NCBI RefSeq assembly: GCF_000350225.1
Contig: NW_005179033.1
Location: 1 to 64,000, forward strand
Source of the DNA: Chondrus crispus
Taxonomy: Eukaryota; Rhodophyta; Florideophyceae; Gigartinales; Gigartinaceae
Direction of reading: 5' to 3'
Length of the DNA: 64,000 nucleotides
Positions within the stretch are counted from its first letter, which is position 1. Every line of letters starts with the position of its first letter. Positions 51,829-61,933 of the stretch are shown in pieces. The notes under the pieces were generated by a model. That model saw only the letters and a list, made by a program, of their open reading frames with translations, was not told the DNA's origin and did not search any database. The position numbers and the translations under genes were made by a program.

Positions 51829-53837
51829 ATGCTTCCGGCATTACCACCGTACCAACAGGTGGGGGGCTCCTACAAGGTTTGGGAGGAGATCGGGGCTACA
51901 CCGTGGCTGGTTCGGCAGCTGCGCTTCGGTCTACAGCTTCCCTGGAAGCTCCCTCCACGCTTCCACCGGACTCGAGCCTACAAGCTCGAGCCGGCACACA
52001 GAAGCTTCGCCAGCAAGGAAGTGGGTCGATGGTTGGAGCTGGGATTTGCGCGTCGCGCAACCGCGAAGGAGCGGAGAAGGGTAATCCGTCAAGGCAGTGT
52101 CTCACCGAGTTTCGTAACAAGCAGCTGTGGAAAGCTCCGGCTGGTGATCGACTACTCCGAGGTGAACAAATGCCTAGAGGATCGAACGTTCCGGATGGAC
52201 CAGCTGGGGGACCTGGCCGCTGTTTTAAACCCGGGAGACGCGCTCTTCAAGGCGGATGTAAGCGATGCGTACTACCATCTGCGAATCCGCCACTGCGACC
52301 GCGAACGCCTCGCCTTCATGGTGAGGGGGTCGTCTACTTGCCGCTCTGTCTAAACCGTGGACTGGCGGTCGCGCCCTGGTTCTTTACCAAGGCGATGACG
52401 CCCGTCGTCGCGCATCTGCGGGCAAGAGGACACCGCGTCTTCGCCTACTTGGACGACTTTTTCGGCACCCCGAAAAGCACCTCTCCTCGTGGCGGCGGCG
52501 CAACCGTGGACGACACAAGACTCCTCGGCGAAGAGATGCAGCTGCTGTTCCGCTGACTCGGGCTGCTATTGCACCCGGGAAAGTGCGACTTTTCGGAGGG
52601 CACGCGGTTGGAGATTCTCGGCATCCTCGTCGACACCGAGAAAGCCCTTTTCCTCCTCAGTGCCAAGAAGTTGGCCAAGATAGAGGTGGGCGCGCGCAGG
52701 CTCCTACGTTACGCGGCACAGCACCGTCGCCACGTGCGCGTCACGGACATCAGGCGCTTCGCCGGCCTTGGAAACTCTGTGACGCCGGCCGTTGTCGACG
52801 GCCGACTGCGGCTGCGCGAGCTCTTCAACTCCAGCAAGGCGCCCACGGCGTCACATAACGATTACGCGTCATACATGTCGTCACGCATGACGGGCCAATC
52901 AGAGGGCTCTATTACGCGTCGCGTCACTTCAGATGTCACCTCTGAGAAGGACCTGCGTCACGCGAGAGGAAGCAGGCGGCTGTCGCACGCTGCTATGCGC
53001 GATCTGCAGTGGTGGGCGCGGCTCAGCGAGAACTCATTTGTTGGCCGCGCCCTGTGGCCCAAAATAGACGCCGTGGTTTTCACCGACGGGAGCATGTCGG
53101 GTTGGGGCGCGGCTTGGAATGGTCAAGTGCCCTCAGCCGGCTTCTTCGACGCAGAGCAAGAAGGCGCGCACATCAACGAGCTGGAACTCCTTGCGGCCCT
53201 CTACGCTCTGAGCAGTTTCGTGAAGCACGCCCGCCACCGCGCGGTCGAGCTCGTCACCGACTCAAAGGTGACCATGCACATCGTCCGAAATATGACTTCA
53301 CGCTCACCCCGCCTCCTCGCGCGCCTTCGGGAGCTCCGCGCCCTTTGCGACGAAGAAGGCGTTTCTTTATCAACGCGCCGCATCCCTTCGGTCCTCAATA
53401 CATGGGCCGACAGGCTGTCGCGGCGGCGCGACAGTCACGAATGGACTCTGCCGACCTCTGCCGTGCGGATTCTGGAACGCCACTACGCGCGACGGCTCCT
53501 CACGTGCGACGGGCACGAGCTTCCGTCACACGTCGCCCCTTACCACGAACCGCTTGTCCTCCCGCGTCCGGCGCTACTGCCGGTCTGGGCTCGTTTCATG
53601 CAACGACTGGGTCGGGGCGTTCTCGTGGCACCCGCGTGGCGGGATCAGAGCTGGTACGCGAACGCTGTGGCCGCGGGGGCGCAGGTACGCGACTTGCTGC
53701 ACGTGCTGACGTCCCCCTGGCCGACAATCGTAATTCACTACACGCCGCCGCACGACTGCACTGGGAGAGAGAGGGAACTCGTGCCGCGATCCGAATGCTA
53801 CCTAACGCGACAGGGGTCGGAACAGCAGCGCTCTTAA
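51829..53837 (+). pseudogene. RT and RNase H region of the Ngaro-like element
   Basis: RT motifs include LRLVIDYSEVNKCL, ALFKADVSDAYYHLRI and FAYLDDFFG. RNase H follows with VVFTDGSMSGWGAAWN, ELELLAALYAL, VELVTDSKVTMHIV and a final NTWADRLSR. The domain set and spacing fit DIRS/Ngaro. Confidence 0.75.
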
Positions 53838-54757
53838 TGAGCTCCTCGTATGCAGCCTCCACACAGAGCAACTATCAACGCTTGTGGGAGGTCTTCGAGG
53901 CATACTGCGAGGACAATTCTCTCACCGCAGCCCCTGCAACGCCAACGACCGTCATTGCGTATCTCGGGTTCATTGTCGATCGCGGCACGGTGCGTGGTGC
54001 TTCTATTCGGCCCTATCTGGCCTCCATTGCGGCTAAACACCGCACACTAGGCCTTCAGGACCCCACGGTGGACGGTCAAGCCATCCAAACGCGCCGGGGG
54101 TTCCGGGCAAGGGACGCAAGGCGCACTACTGGGGCACCTAAGCGATGTGCCCCGTTACCTGCTGCAGTCGCCTCGTTTGCCCTGACGAAGGCGCTTAGGG
54201 CCACTGACTACAGTACATTGCGCCGCTGCGGGCTCCTTGCGCTCACGTTCCTTCTTTGTTCACGTCCAGGAAGCACACGTGAGCTACAGCTACAAGACCT
54301 GGATTTTACGACGGCTTCTGATGCCGTCGGCATGCAAATGCGCCGCTTTAAGTATGCCGAGACTGGGGTTGTTCCGCGCATCGCGCTTCGCATCCCCAAT
54401 TCAGGACGGGACGACCCTATCAAGGTACTACTGCATCGCCTGGCAGACGCTGCTCCGCCTTCTGGGTTTCTGTTCCCAGGCCCTGGCAGGTTGAAAGCGG
54501 CCCCGTCCTCGTTGTTAGCAGACGCGGTGTCCGCTACGCTCGCCGCTACTGCTGCCCAAGCCCCTGTGGGGCTGAAGTTTACTCCCCGCTCCCTGAGGAG
54601 CGGGGCCATCTCGGCTGCATATGCAGTCGGGCTTCCGCTCCCGCTGATAATGCGCCTCTCTAACCATGCCGACCAAAAGGTCGTCATGAGGCACTACTTA
54701 GATCCCCAAACGCCGAATTCGCCTGAGGCACGGCGTTTCTTTGGGCGGTTTAATTAA
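53837..54757 (+). CDS. Tyrosine recombinase of the Ngaro-like element
   Basis: An N-terminal SAM-like region (SSYAASTQSNYQRLWEVFEA) is followed by the catalytic fold: an Arg motif in LALTFLLCSRPGSTRELQLQ, TPRSLRSGAISAAYAVGLPL, then LSNHADQKVVMRHYLD with the box-II H-x-x-R region and the Tyr nucleophile. This enzyme replaces integrase in DIRS-type elements. It shares the end of a longer open frame, so its own start is inferred from homology. Confidence 0.75.
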   Translation: MSSSYAASTQSNYQRLWEVFEAYCEDNSLTAAPATPTTVIAYLGFIVDRGTVRGASIRPYLASIAAKHRTLGLQDPTVDGQAIQTRRGFRARDARRTTGAPKRCAPLPAAVASFALTKALRATDYSTLRRCGLLALTFLLCSRPGSTRELQLQDLDFTTASDAVGMQMRRFKYAETGVVPRIALRIPNSGRDDPIKVLLHRLADAAPPSGFLFPGPGRLKAAPSSLLADAVSATLAATAAQAPVGLKFTPRSLRSGAISAAYAVGLPLPLIMRLSNHADQKVVMRHYLDPQTPNSPEARRFFGRFN

Positions 54758-55240
54758 GGTGCACGGGGGTTGGCTGGTCAACCGTGTTGTCAACACAGTG
54801 GCCCAGTCGCGCCTACAGTGGCAAAACAAGGGGCCAGCCGGTACTTGCGACGAAGCGCCGCCATTACGCACTGTATTCTAGAATCACATTGTAATTTTGC
54901 GGTCAATTTTAGGCAGGTCACACCCGTCGCGCTGCGAGTGACGCGAGGTCACTCATGCGACGACGGCGGATGGAGGTACTTAACAGGACTCGCAACCTGC
55001 CTGCTACCGCGCTGACCACGACGGCAGTCATTCGCTTCTCCCTCCCTGCCCATCCCGTCGCAACGACCGTGGCCCCCAGCCACCTCGGCTTCTACGCTAC
55101 CTATTTTACAGCGTTTAGTTACATCTATCTGCATCTCTGCATTACATTTCACGCTTTTCAAGCTTATCAATAAACCAAGTGTGTCAACAGGCAAAACAAG
55201 GGGCCAGCCGGTACTTGCGACGAAGCGCCGCCATTACATA

Positions 55241-55800
55241 TTGTTTTATTGGTATTGATGTACCAAGTGAAAACGCTAATTTCGGTATCATATTTTTACG
55301 AGAAACGCTGTTGCAATTGTGATATTCATATAAAGTATTGCACAATGACAATCCACTGAAACAACATATTGTACTATTGCTGCTGACATGTTCTTTGAGG
55401 CGGGGCAATGGTATCAAGAATCTGCTCCGCACCACTTAATGAGACTCTTTATTTATCAATAGATTCAATTCCATAAACGTTAGGTTGTCAGAACACTGTT
55501 TCATTATCCTAGCTTCTACTCAAAATCGCAAGCATCACCTCCCCATTTCTTCTGCCCTACACCGTTCCCCTAGCGAATTATCCATTTGCGGTGGGTCTGC
55601 AGAGGGAACCCATCTTTATCATCCGCAGCACAAGCAATCTCTACACCCCCGCCCCCCTCCCGTCAACAAAATGTCAAGCAACATGCACTCTGCACCACCA
55701 ACAAGCATCGATATCGCAGAAGGCGACGATGACAGTGCACCGGTGATTTTGCATCCACTAGTACGGGAACCCGATGGCTGGTGCATGCCCTGTGGTGGAG
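55241..55800. other. Intergenic, short unassigned plus-strand frame
   Basis: A short frame starting at 55671 (MSSNMHSAPPTSIDIAEGDD) could be a first exon, but no family or partner exon was found. Confidence 0.3.
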
Positions 55801-56141
55801 TAACTTGAGTCAAATACACCTGCTTCTTCACCACCCACTCATTATTCTTCGCTCTACTTGTCGGCCTGGGGACAGTGTCCTCAGCCACTCCATTTCCATC
55901 CTCTTCCCCGTTTTCGCTAGCAAAGCTTTGCTTTCTCTTTTGCCTGTTCTCCACCTTCCTCTCTTCCATTCTCCGTAAACGAGCTTCCCACGATGTTTCA
56001 CCCTCGTGCTATTTTTTCCAGCTTCCATTTCACGATTTCCTCGCCCTTCTCCAACATACCGGGCTCGAAAATAATCTCCATGTCCATGTCGTCTTCCTCG
56101 GCATCTCTCCTCATTCACAGCGCCAAGCAGGAGGGTCTGCG
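55800..56141 (-). pseudogene. ESF1-like fragment
   Basis: On the minus strand, two adjoining frames read AEEDDMDMEIIFEPGMLEKG then EEIVKWKLEKIA, and after a frame change EGETSWEARLRRMEERKVEN. The acidic DMEI-F-PG-LEKGEE motif followed by a WEA-LRR basic segment recalls the C-terminal part of ESF1, a pre-rRNA processing protein. The large N-terminal part of ESF1 is absent, so this is at most a fragment. The assignment is from memory of the motif and is uncertain. It directly abuts the truncated dioxygenase. Confidence 0.4.
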
Positions 56142-57515
56142 TTACTTGTAAAACAAGTCTACTATTCGAGGTGCCCGCTTTATCGGTTTATAAAACGCGG
56201 GAGAAGGACGCTTAGCACCAGGTCTTGTAGCGCCATTAAGGTTGTATTTGCCATCTTCATATGACTGATTGACAAGGTCGAGGGCCGTCTTCACCACCTC
56301 CTTCGAAACAGCCTTTGGTAGTATGACGAAACCATCCTTGACGAAAGTTTCCTTCTGCTCTCGCGTCAGGCGAAGATCGCCTCCAGAAAACTTTTCTCGA
56401 GAAGAGACAACTGGAGATACTTTTTCGGCCTTCTTTGCTGATTTTCGCTTCTCTACAAAGTCTGCTGCCCCTTCTTCTATAAATTCGTCGAGACCTTCGA
56501 GTCCAACCCATGGAGTTGGAGAACGTATTTGCTCGTCGACGATATCATTGATCAGGGCATGAGCAACGCGGAAGAAAACGTTCTTCCTGGTTCTCGCTCA
56601 GATTTAAGACGAGGTTACGTGCAAGTCGCTGATGTGCTATCAACACATCACCGCGCCGCATAAGGGCCCGAATCGGAGTTCCACAATCCGGCTTCTCTTT
56701 TAAAAACTTATGGAGTGCGTTTCCATCAGCATTCTACGTCAGTTGCATAGCATTTGACAAAAGCGAGTATAAACAGTAAAACCATCGGTGAGCAGGGTCA
56801 GGGAATGATTGAGAAGATCGCAGGCAACTGAAATCTGGAGACAAATGGGCAACGCACCGTCTCAGCAGCTCTTGCAATTCCGCGGTGCGTAATAATATGG
56901 GATCCTATGTTGCAAGTATGAGAAGGAAATAGGTCAGACACATGATTGAAACCAAACAGATGGACGAAACGCGCGGAATGCGTTATGTAACCCAAACTTA
57001 CCTGGCCATAACATCATCTGCCCCCTATTCTCGTCGACATTCTGGCCGTCCGACAGAGCAACGCTGACCAAAAGCGAAAAGGCTGAGCCCTTCTTGCGGT
57101 ATTTTCCCTCCCTGGCATCGACATGCCACCAACGCGTCGGGAAGCGGTCATCGACGGGCCTGGCGCGTTGCACGTGTGCGTGACAGGGCGGGATGGAGAC
57201 AATGTGGCCCTCATTTCCTGTGACGTCGGCGAGGTCGGTGCCGAAGAGATCGCCGACGACGTCTTGCAAGGCCGTGCGGAAGATGAGCTCGGGGACTTGC
57301 GGGGCTTTCCTGATGGCCGCGTCAAAGTCGGGGACCGGGATGTCCTCGCCGAGGATCTTGCGAGTAGTTTGCTGGTACTTGCCGTCGTTGGAGGCCTGGT
57401 CGATGAAGCTCGTGGCGGCTTCGAGCTTGTCGGAAGGGATGAAATCGCGCAGGACTACGTAGCCGTCGGACACGGAGGAGCGCTGTTGCTCGTCGGAGAG
57501 TGCGAGGGTGTCCAT
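56142..57515 (-). pseudogene. Phytanoyl-CoA-dioxygenase-like gene, one and a half domains
   Basis: Exon 1 (57515-57002, MDTLALSDEQQRSSVSDGYV) carries the Fe-binding H-x-D (RWWHVDAREGKY). A 97-nt intron (57001-56905, GTAAGT...TAG) leads to exon 2 (GSHIITHRGIARAAET, 56904-56858). A probable second intron (56857-56734, GTGCGT...TAG) leads to exon 3 with RRGDVLIAHQRLA, the distal His region. An apparent one-base frameshift near 56585 precedes NVFFRVAHALINDIVDEQIR. A second copy of the domain then begins (LTREQKETFVKDGFVILPKA, compare LSDEQQRSSVSDGYVVLRDF) and stops at 56142 after about 75 residues. Such enzymes hydroxylate small substrates using 2-oxoglutarate; the substrate here is unknown. Probably a decayed tandem-domain gene, unless the frameshift is a sequence error. 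Confidence 0.65.
56905..57001 (-). other. Spliceosomal intron
   Basis: GTAAGTTTGG donor and TGCAACATAG acceptor on the minus strand; splicing joins LWP-G to SHIITHRG in phase, restoring the expected WPGSH motif. Confidence 0.75.
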
Positions 57516-58372
57516 TCCGATGCGGAAACGCGTTGACAGAGGTTACTGCTCTCACGGGTGGCGGGATAGATGCCACAACGTGGAGAACAATTGTTTAGCC
57601 TGACAGTGTGGAAGAGAGCGGGGTGTGGGTTGGGATGTGGAAAACGGGGGCGGTCATGAAGCGAAATGAGGGGTGGATTCTTGAGACTGGGTGACAGCTG
57701 CAATGACGCTGTGATGCCCAACCAGCCCATGTGCGCTATTGACCAGGGCGTCGCTGGCAGTGGCCGGTGATGGATGACCGCAACGAAGTCGACTGCGTTT
57801 CGCGCATCGTTCAACAAATGATGGCGTCCAGACGGACGGTGCGATCCGTGGTTCTAGCGAGCATGTCCATCATCCTGAGGCGTTCCCCCTCCTCGGAGTG
57901 CTGCTGGGAATTCATGGTTGGCACTTGGGGTGGGTTAACGTGCAGACGTCATGCGCTAATGAGTGTGGGGGTGGGGGCGGGGCGGATGAAGGAGGGAGGG
58001 ATGGAAAGACGTTGAGAAGAGGGGGTTCGTAGAAGGGGGGTAACGGCTATTGGGACGATGCGGCAGTGACGGAGACATGGCAAACGACTAGATGAATAGA
58101 TCCGGCCGCTGGCCGGATCTATTGGCTGGATCTATAGCGGCTGGATCTCTTCATCCAGTCGTTTGCCAGCAGTGATCCCCTCTGCCAACTCTCACTTTCT
58201 TATTTTTCACTTATTTTAAAAAAGCACAGAACAAAAGTCGCGACCTATTGCAGTCTTCCACAATGTCCAATACGGTGTTTCTCTTCGCAACGCCCGCGGC
58301 CTTCGACCACATCGAAAACCCCCTTCGTCATCAACCTGCCCTCAGAGTGTCGCCAGGGACCCAAGACCCGTC
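57516..58372. other. Intergenic; upstream of dioxygenase and METTL fragment
   Basis: Divergent promoter-type space with no gene seen; contains the foldback at 58079-58167. Confidence 0.4.
58079..58167. repeat. Foldback repeat, about 31-bp imperfect arms
   Basis: GGCAAACGACTAGATGAA... pairs with ...TTCATCCAGTCGTTTGCC; GATCCGGCC motifs recur in the middle. Possible small MITE. Confidence 0.8.
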
Positions 58373-58687
58373 ATGGACCCGGACGCCTACCGTACCGTCA
58401 CAACGGGCGTGGCGCCCTTCTGGGCCTCCAAGTACGCGCGGGAGTCGTCGAAGAACTGGGACAAATTCTACCGTCGCAACAAGACCAACTTCTACCAGCA
58501 CCGCAAGTGGACGACGGCCGCTGCCACGGACGGCTTCGCGTGTCTCGCGCAGCCGTGCGCCACGCCGGACGCGGGCGTCGTGCTGGCTCTGTCACATGAT
58601 ACGCCGCCGCCGACAAACGGAGGACAAATTGAAGACTTCTTCCCATCCCAACCTTCATACTGTAGTATTAAGCTGAAAAATATCTAA
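58373..58687 (+). pseudogene. N-terminal fragment of METTL2/6/8-like methyltransferase
   Basis: MDPDAYRTVTTGVAPFWASK followed by WDKFYRRNKTNFYQHRKWT matches the N-terminal W-x-x-FY-x-x-N-x-x-NF-x-x-R-x-W motif of METTL-type tRNA 3-methylcytidine methyltransferases. The SAM-binding domain does not follow; the frame runs into unrelated sequence and stops after 104 residues. Either a first exon with the rest lost, or an exon whose partners lie outside what I can see. Confidence 0.5.
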
Positions 58688-59061
58688 AAACCTCGCATGG
58701 AATGTACACTTGTATCGCGTGTGTAAGCCCTTTGATATGATATGGCTATCAGAACACGCCTGACTACGGAATTCGGTTACTCTTCACACCCCCCAAACCT
58801 TGCTCAGCACGTTTTAGAACACAAACCAACTCTTGATAGTAAGAGCCCTGATCCAAAATGAGCTCTTTGTCGTCGTCTCCGTTGGGACACAGAGTAAATC
58901 TACGAAACGGAAACCTGACTCCTGCTCAACTGTCGGATAGTAGCAACACAAATTAATTCACAGTGAAGAAACTTGTCCGGAATGTTACCACATCTTGAAT
59001 CCAGCAACATTCCCTGCCACCTCATAAACTTGTGCGACAATAAAACAACTATCAAAGCCCC
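58688..59061. other. Intergenic, AT-richer, no gene seen
   Basis: No domain-bearing frame or repeat recognised between the METTL fragment and the Nudix gene. Confidence 0.4.
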
Positions 59062-59688
59062 CTACATAACCCCCACAATGCGCTTTCCCAATTCCACCAA
59101 ATCAATATTGTCAATCTCAATCAGCAACCACTGCGTGAAAAACTCCGGCTTCTCCTTTGGTCTCTTCACCAATCTATCCACCGGCCACCATTCTACCCCC
59201 TCTACTTCCTCCGTATCAAATCTCACACGTCCATGCGCCGTCTCTTCATACAACGACGCGTACGTATTTGTAAACATATTATCAATCACGCCGGCCTCCT
59301 CATAGAACTGTCTCGACAAGTACGGCTGCCGCACGGTCACCAGCGCGTCTGCCAGAAACTTCAGCCTAAGTTCTTCTTGCAAGCCGCGAGTCGACGACGT
59401 GATGTATTCCTCACCCGCAGAGAGATGCTCGGCCACGCTGACATCCCAGAGCTTTGTGCCAACTTTCTTGTGCTCTGAGCGTTGTTGTGGAAGCACCTCG
59501 ATCGCTGGCGTGGAAGCGCCGATCGAGAGGTGACTACGGAAGAGGAACACGTCGCAGTGGCCGTGCGAATTACGTAATGCACTATTCTTTGCGATGCACG
59601 CATCGCGAGTCCTAGACGTTTCCGCGGAAAGAAAAAGGAAACAAAAAGAAAGGTTTCTATTGCAATTCCTGAAAAATATTGAAGACAT
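59062..59688 (-). CDS. Nudix hydrolase
   Basis: The C-terminal 160 residues form a Nudix domain of the IPP-isomerase/YfcD-like kind: HCDVFLFRSHL, a LLPQQRS-type strand (EVLPQQRSEHKK), TKLWDVSVAEHLSAGEEY and the Nudix box GEEYITSSTRGLQEELRL. In the box the usual R-E-x-x-E-E-x-G is RGLQEELR, so one Glu and the Gly are replaced, which may weaken metal binding. Such enzymes hydrolyse nucleoside-diphosphate-linked substrates. The start is unsettled: the first in-frame ATG is at 59688, but the N-terminal stretch looks unlike the family and an upstream exon ending near 59612 (acceptor-like CGTCTAG) is possible. Confidence 0.65.
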   Translation of the reverse strand: MSSIFFRNCNRNLSFCFLFLSAETSRTRDACIAKNSALRNSHGHCDVFLFRSHLSIGASTPAIEVLPQQRSEHKKVGTKLWDVSVAEHLSAGEEYITSSTRGLQEELRLKFLADALVTVRQPYLSRQFYEEAGVIDNMFTNTYASLYEETAHGRVRFDTEEVEGVEWWPVDRLVKRPKEKPEFFTQWLLIEIDNIDLVELGKRIVGVM

Positions 59689-59721
59689 TACAGTATTGGC
59701 GTGTGACTGTACCCTTCTCAC

Positions 59722-60609
59722 AGGCTCAATTTGTGTCGGTTTAGAATTTTCAAAAAATCGGTCATTTTACCCCAGTACTGGCCAGTTTCCCGGTACCAAA
59801 AAATCTTTGGTTGGTGGCTCTCCAGGCCATCCGGCTCAATTTGGGCTACCTCCCCGCGGCACTTTCACCGCAGTTGCGACAGGCCGAGCAACGTTCGCGC
59901 CGCGGAGTCGTGTCGATCTCCACGACAACTCCCTTTGTTCCCCTGCAACCCAACCGCCGATCGCCTTGGCCACTGTTTTAGGGGAACATCATCAAGAGAA
60001 GCCCAAAAACTACTCTCTAAGTTACGCGCAATGCCATCGCCCTTGACAGGCGCCCTGTTTTCTTTTTCACAATTCAAATTACTCGACGAAGCACGACTGC
60101 GACATTCGAAAGCCTTTGAGCTTACGTCTTCCACATGCGATACACAGTTAATGTTGTAGTTGGCGTGAGAGACTTCCGAATTCAACACTGCCGCCGCTTG
60201 CATTTTGCAACCTTTTTTGCGTCCTGATCGATTCATAACCGCCATTTTTGGAGCTCGTACCTCACTCATCAGAATGTTTTGAACTCGATAATCTGACTGA
60301 AGGACACAAGATACCTTTGCAAGCGCTTGTGACGCTGGTATCCTACCGTCTGTTAACGCATGAATTTTTGATTAGAGAGTTTACGCAGTTCGATATTTCG
60401 TGGCAAGGAAGGCAATTTTCATTACACGTAGTCCACGATGCCATCTCTTACGAAAACGCCCTCCGAAGCCATGTCATTTTTCGTCCAGAGAGCCGATCTT
60501 GCGAAAAGCAAATGGTGACGAATCCGCAAATCCCCGCCAAATCTGGAACACAACTACAAGGACAGCCCTTTCACCCACCGTCTATTCTGACGTCCCACAG
60601 ACCCAGGGC
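59722..60609. other. Intergenic with one weak minus-strand frame
   Basis: Frame 60269-59865 (minus, MSEVRAPKMAVMNRSGRKKG) has 134 codons and ordinary composition but no recognised domain. The left end of the Harbinger element should lie here; no terminal inverted repeat was found. Confidence 0.35.
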
Positions 60610-61883
60610 ATGGCGGATTTTCTCCCCTTATCCCCAAAACCTGCTACTGAATCAGAATTTAGCTCTGCTTCTGCACCACCAGAGCGACTGCAATCACTTG
60701 CCGCCGGCGAGCTTGACGCGGCAGCCTCTTCCTACCTCCCGAGCACTGCCTCCGTACGGGAAACTCCCACCCGCGAAGCCATTCAGCATCCTGGCCCTTT
60801 TTCTCGACGAACCGCAAATCCTCCCGTGCAAGCTCAAAGGGTCCCGATCCGTCCATTCGGCAACGCCAACAATGCCGTCTCCCACAATTTCCTCCCGATC
60901 CCAACTCCTTTTTCTCCGCCTCAGCTCTACCTTTACCCTATGATCCTCTGCCTGTTCACCCACCACATCAATCTTCGGTCAACACATCGCCAGCGGAAAC
61001 CGTAATTCAGGCTGCTCCTCTCCGAACGTGCTCGCGCAATCGACGCTTTTCGTACAGTCCAGCGTGTGATCTACTGATCCTAAAAGCCGATAGCACAACA
61101 AGCGCACACCTCGCAAACTATGGCGAGACTACTGCCAGGTTTCAAGAGACAGTTGAAATGATGTCAGAAGCTGCTGCCGGTACCAATCGTGAAGGAATGA
61201 GATCGTTAACATGGAAATCTGTGAGAGACAGGTTCAAAAAAATCATTGCAGATCGCCGACAAAAGAACACAAGCAACTTGAATGCATCAGGAATTATTGA
61301 GGTTAGGGGGGAGAAAGAGGTACTTTTGGACGATCTGTTGCTCGAAATTGATGAGCATGAAGAAAGCAAATGCATAGAGAAAGAAGACAGAAATGCCAAA
61401 GAGCGTAGGTTAATGGAGGCGGGGAGATTAATTCGCGCACAGGCGTTGCAGCGGCATACAAACTCCAGCAGCTCTCGCGGATTGGACTCAGCTGGCGAGG
61501 GGAGAGTAGACGATGAGGAAATATCAGCAAACGGCGAACGCAGGAAAAATACCAGTAAACCTCGCCGCGTGTTGTGTGACTCAGACGGAGAGAAAAAAGT
61601 ACTCATGATACAAGACATGGAGGCACGCAGGGAAGCAGAAAAGCAAAGACTGGATTTAGAATCTAAACGTCTAGAACTAGAGCAAAAGCGCGAGCAACGA
61701 CAACAAGAAGCCTCTGAACGTCTTGCCAAAACTGAAGAACGCAAAATAATAATTGAGGAACGAAAAATTGGGGTCGAGGAACGCAAAGCGGAAATAGATA
61801 TCGAGGAACGAAAAGGGGCCATTAAAGTACGCAGTAGTCTAGTCAGCGTTCTCACAGAACTTTGTAGAAAGCTCAACGGTTAG
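60610..61883 (+). CDS. Harbinger Myb/SANT-like partner protein, one frame change
   Basis: A frame starting MADFLPLSPKPATESEF (60610) is Pro/Ser-rich and runs to about 60940. From there a different frame stays open: PYDPLPVHPPHQSS, then FSYSPACDLLILKADSTTSA and ARFQETVEMMSEAAAG, TWKSVRDRFKKIIADRRQ, LLDDLLLEIDE and a long coiled coil rich in Glu, Arg and Lys (EERKIGVEERKAEIDIEERK). The ACDLLILK...WKSVRDRFK part is the Myb-like trihelix expected of these partners. The frame change near 60940 is either a one-base indel or a small unrecognised intron. The uninterrupted ATG-initiated part is 61158-61883. Confidence 0.65.
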
Positions 61884-61933
61884 GAATCCCTAAACGAGTT
61901 TACTTCTCACTCTTTTCTGTTGATACAAAACAT

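Larger units (their letters stand above)
50598..55240 (+). mobile_element. Ngaro-like tyrosine-recombinase retrotransposon (fossil)
   Basis: Split direct repeats define it: A1 (50598-50680, GGTGGAGGTACTTAACAGGA), coding region, B1 (54824-54872, GCAAAACAAGGGGCCAGCCG), A2 (54965-55047) and B2 (55191-55239). B1 and B2 are identical over about 50 bp. The order A1-ORFs-B1-A2-B2 is that of Ngaro within the DIRS order. Parts are a gag-like ORF, RT and RNase H, and a tyrosine recombinase in place of integrase. It is broken in a few places in the RT part. Confidence 0.8.

Noticed and set aside
60248-60943. 231-codon plus-strand frame overlapping the Harbinger partner
   Set aside because: Its N-terminal half has no domain and its C-terminal half is the wrong frame of the Pro/Ser-rich partner protein.
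61142-61876. Long minus-strand Ser-rich frame
   Set aside because: Shadow of the Glu/Arg-rich coiled coil of the Harbinger partner gene.
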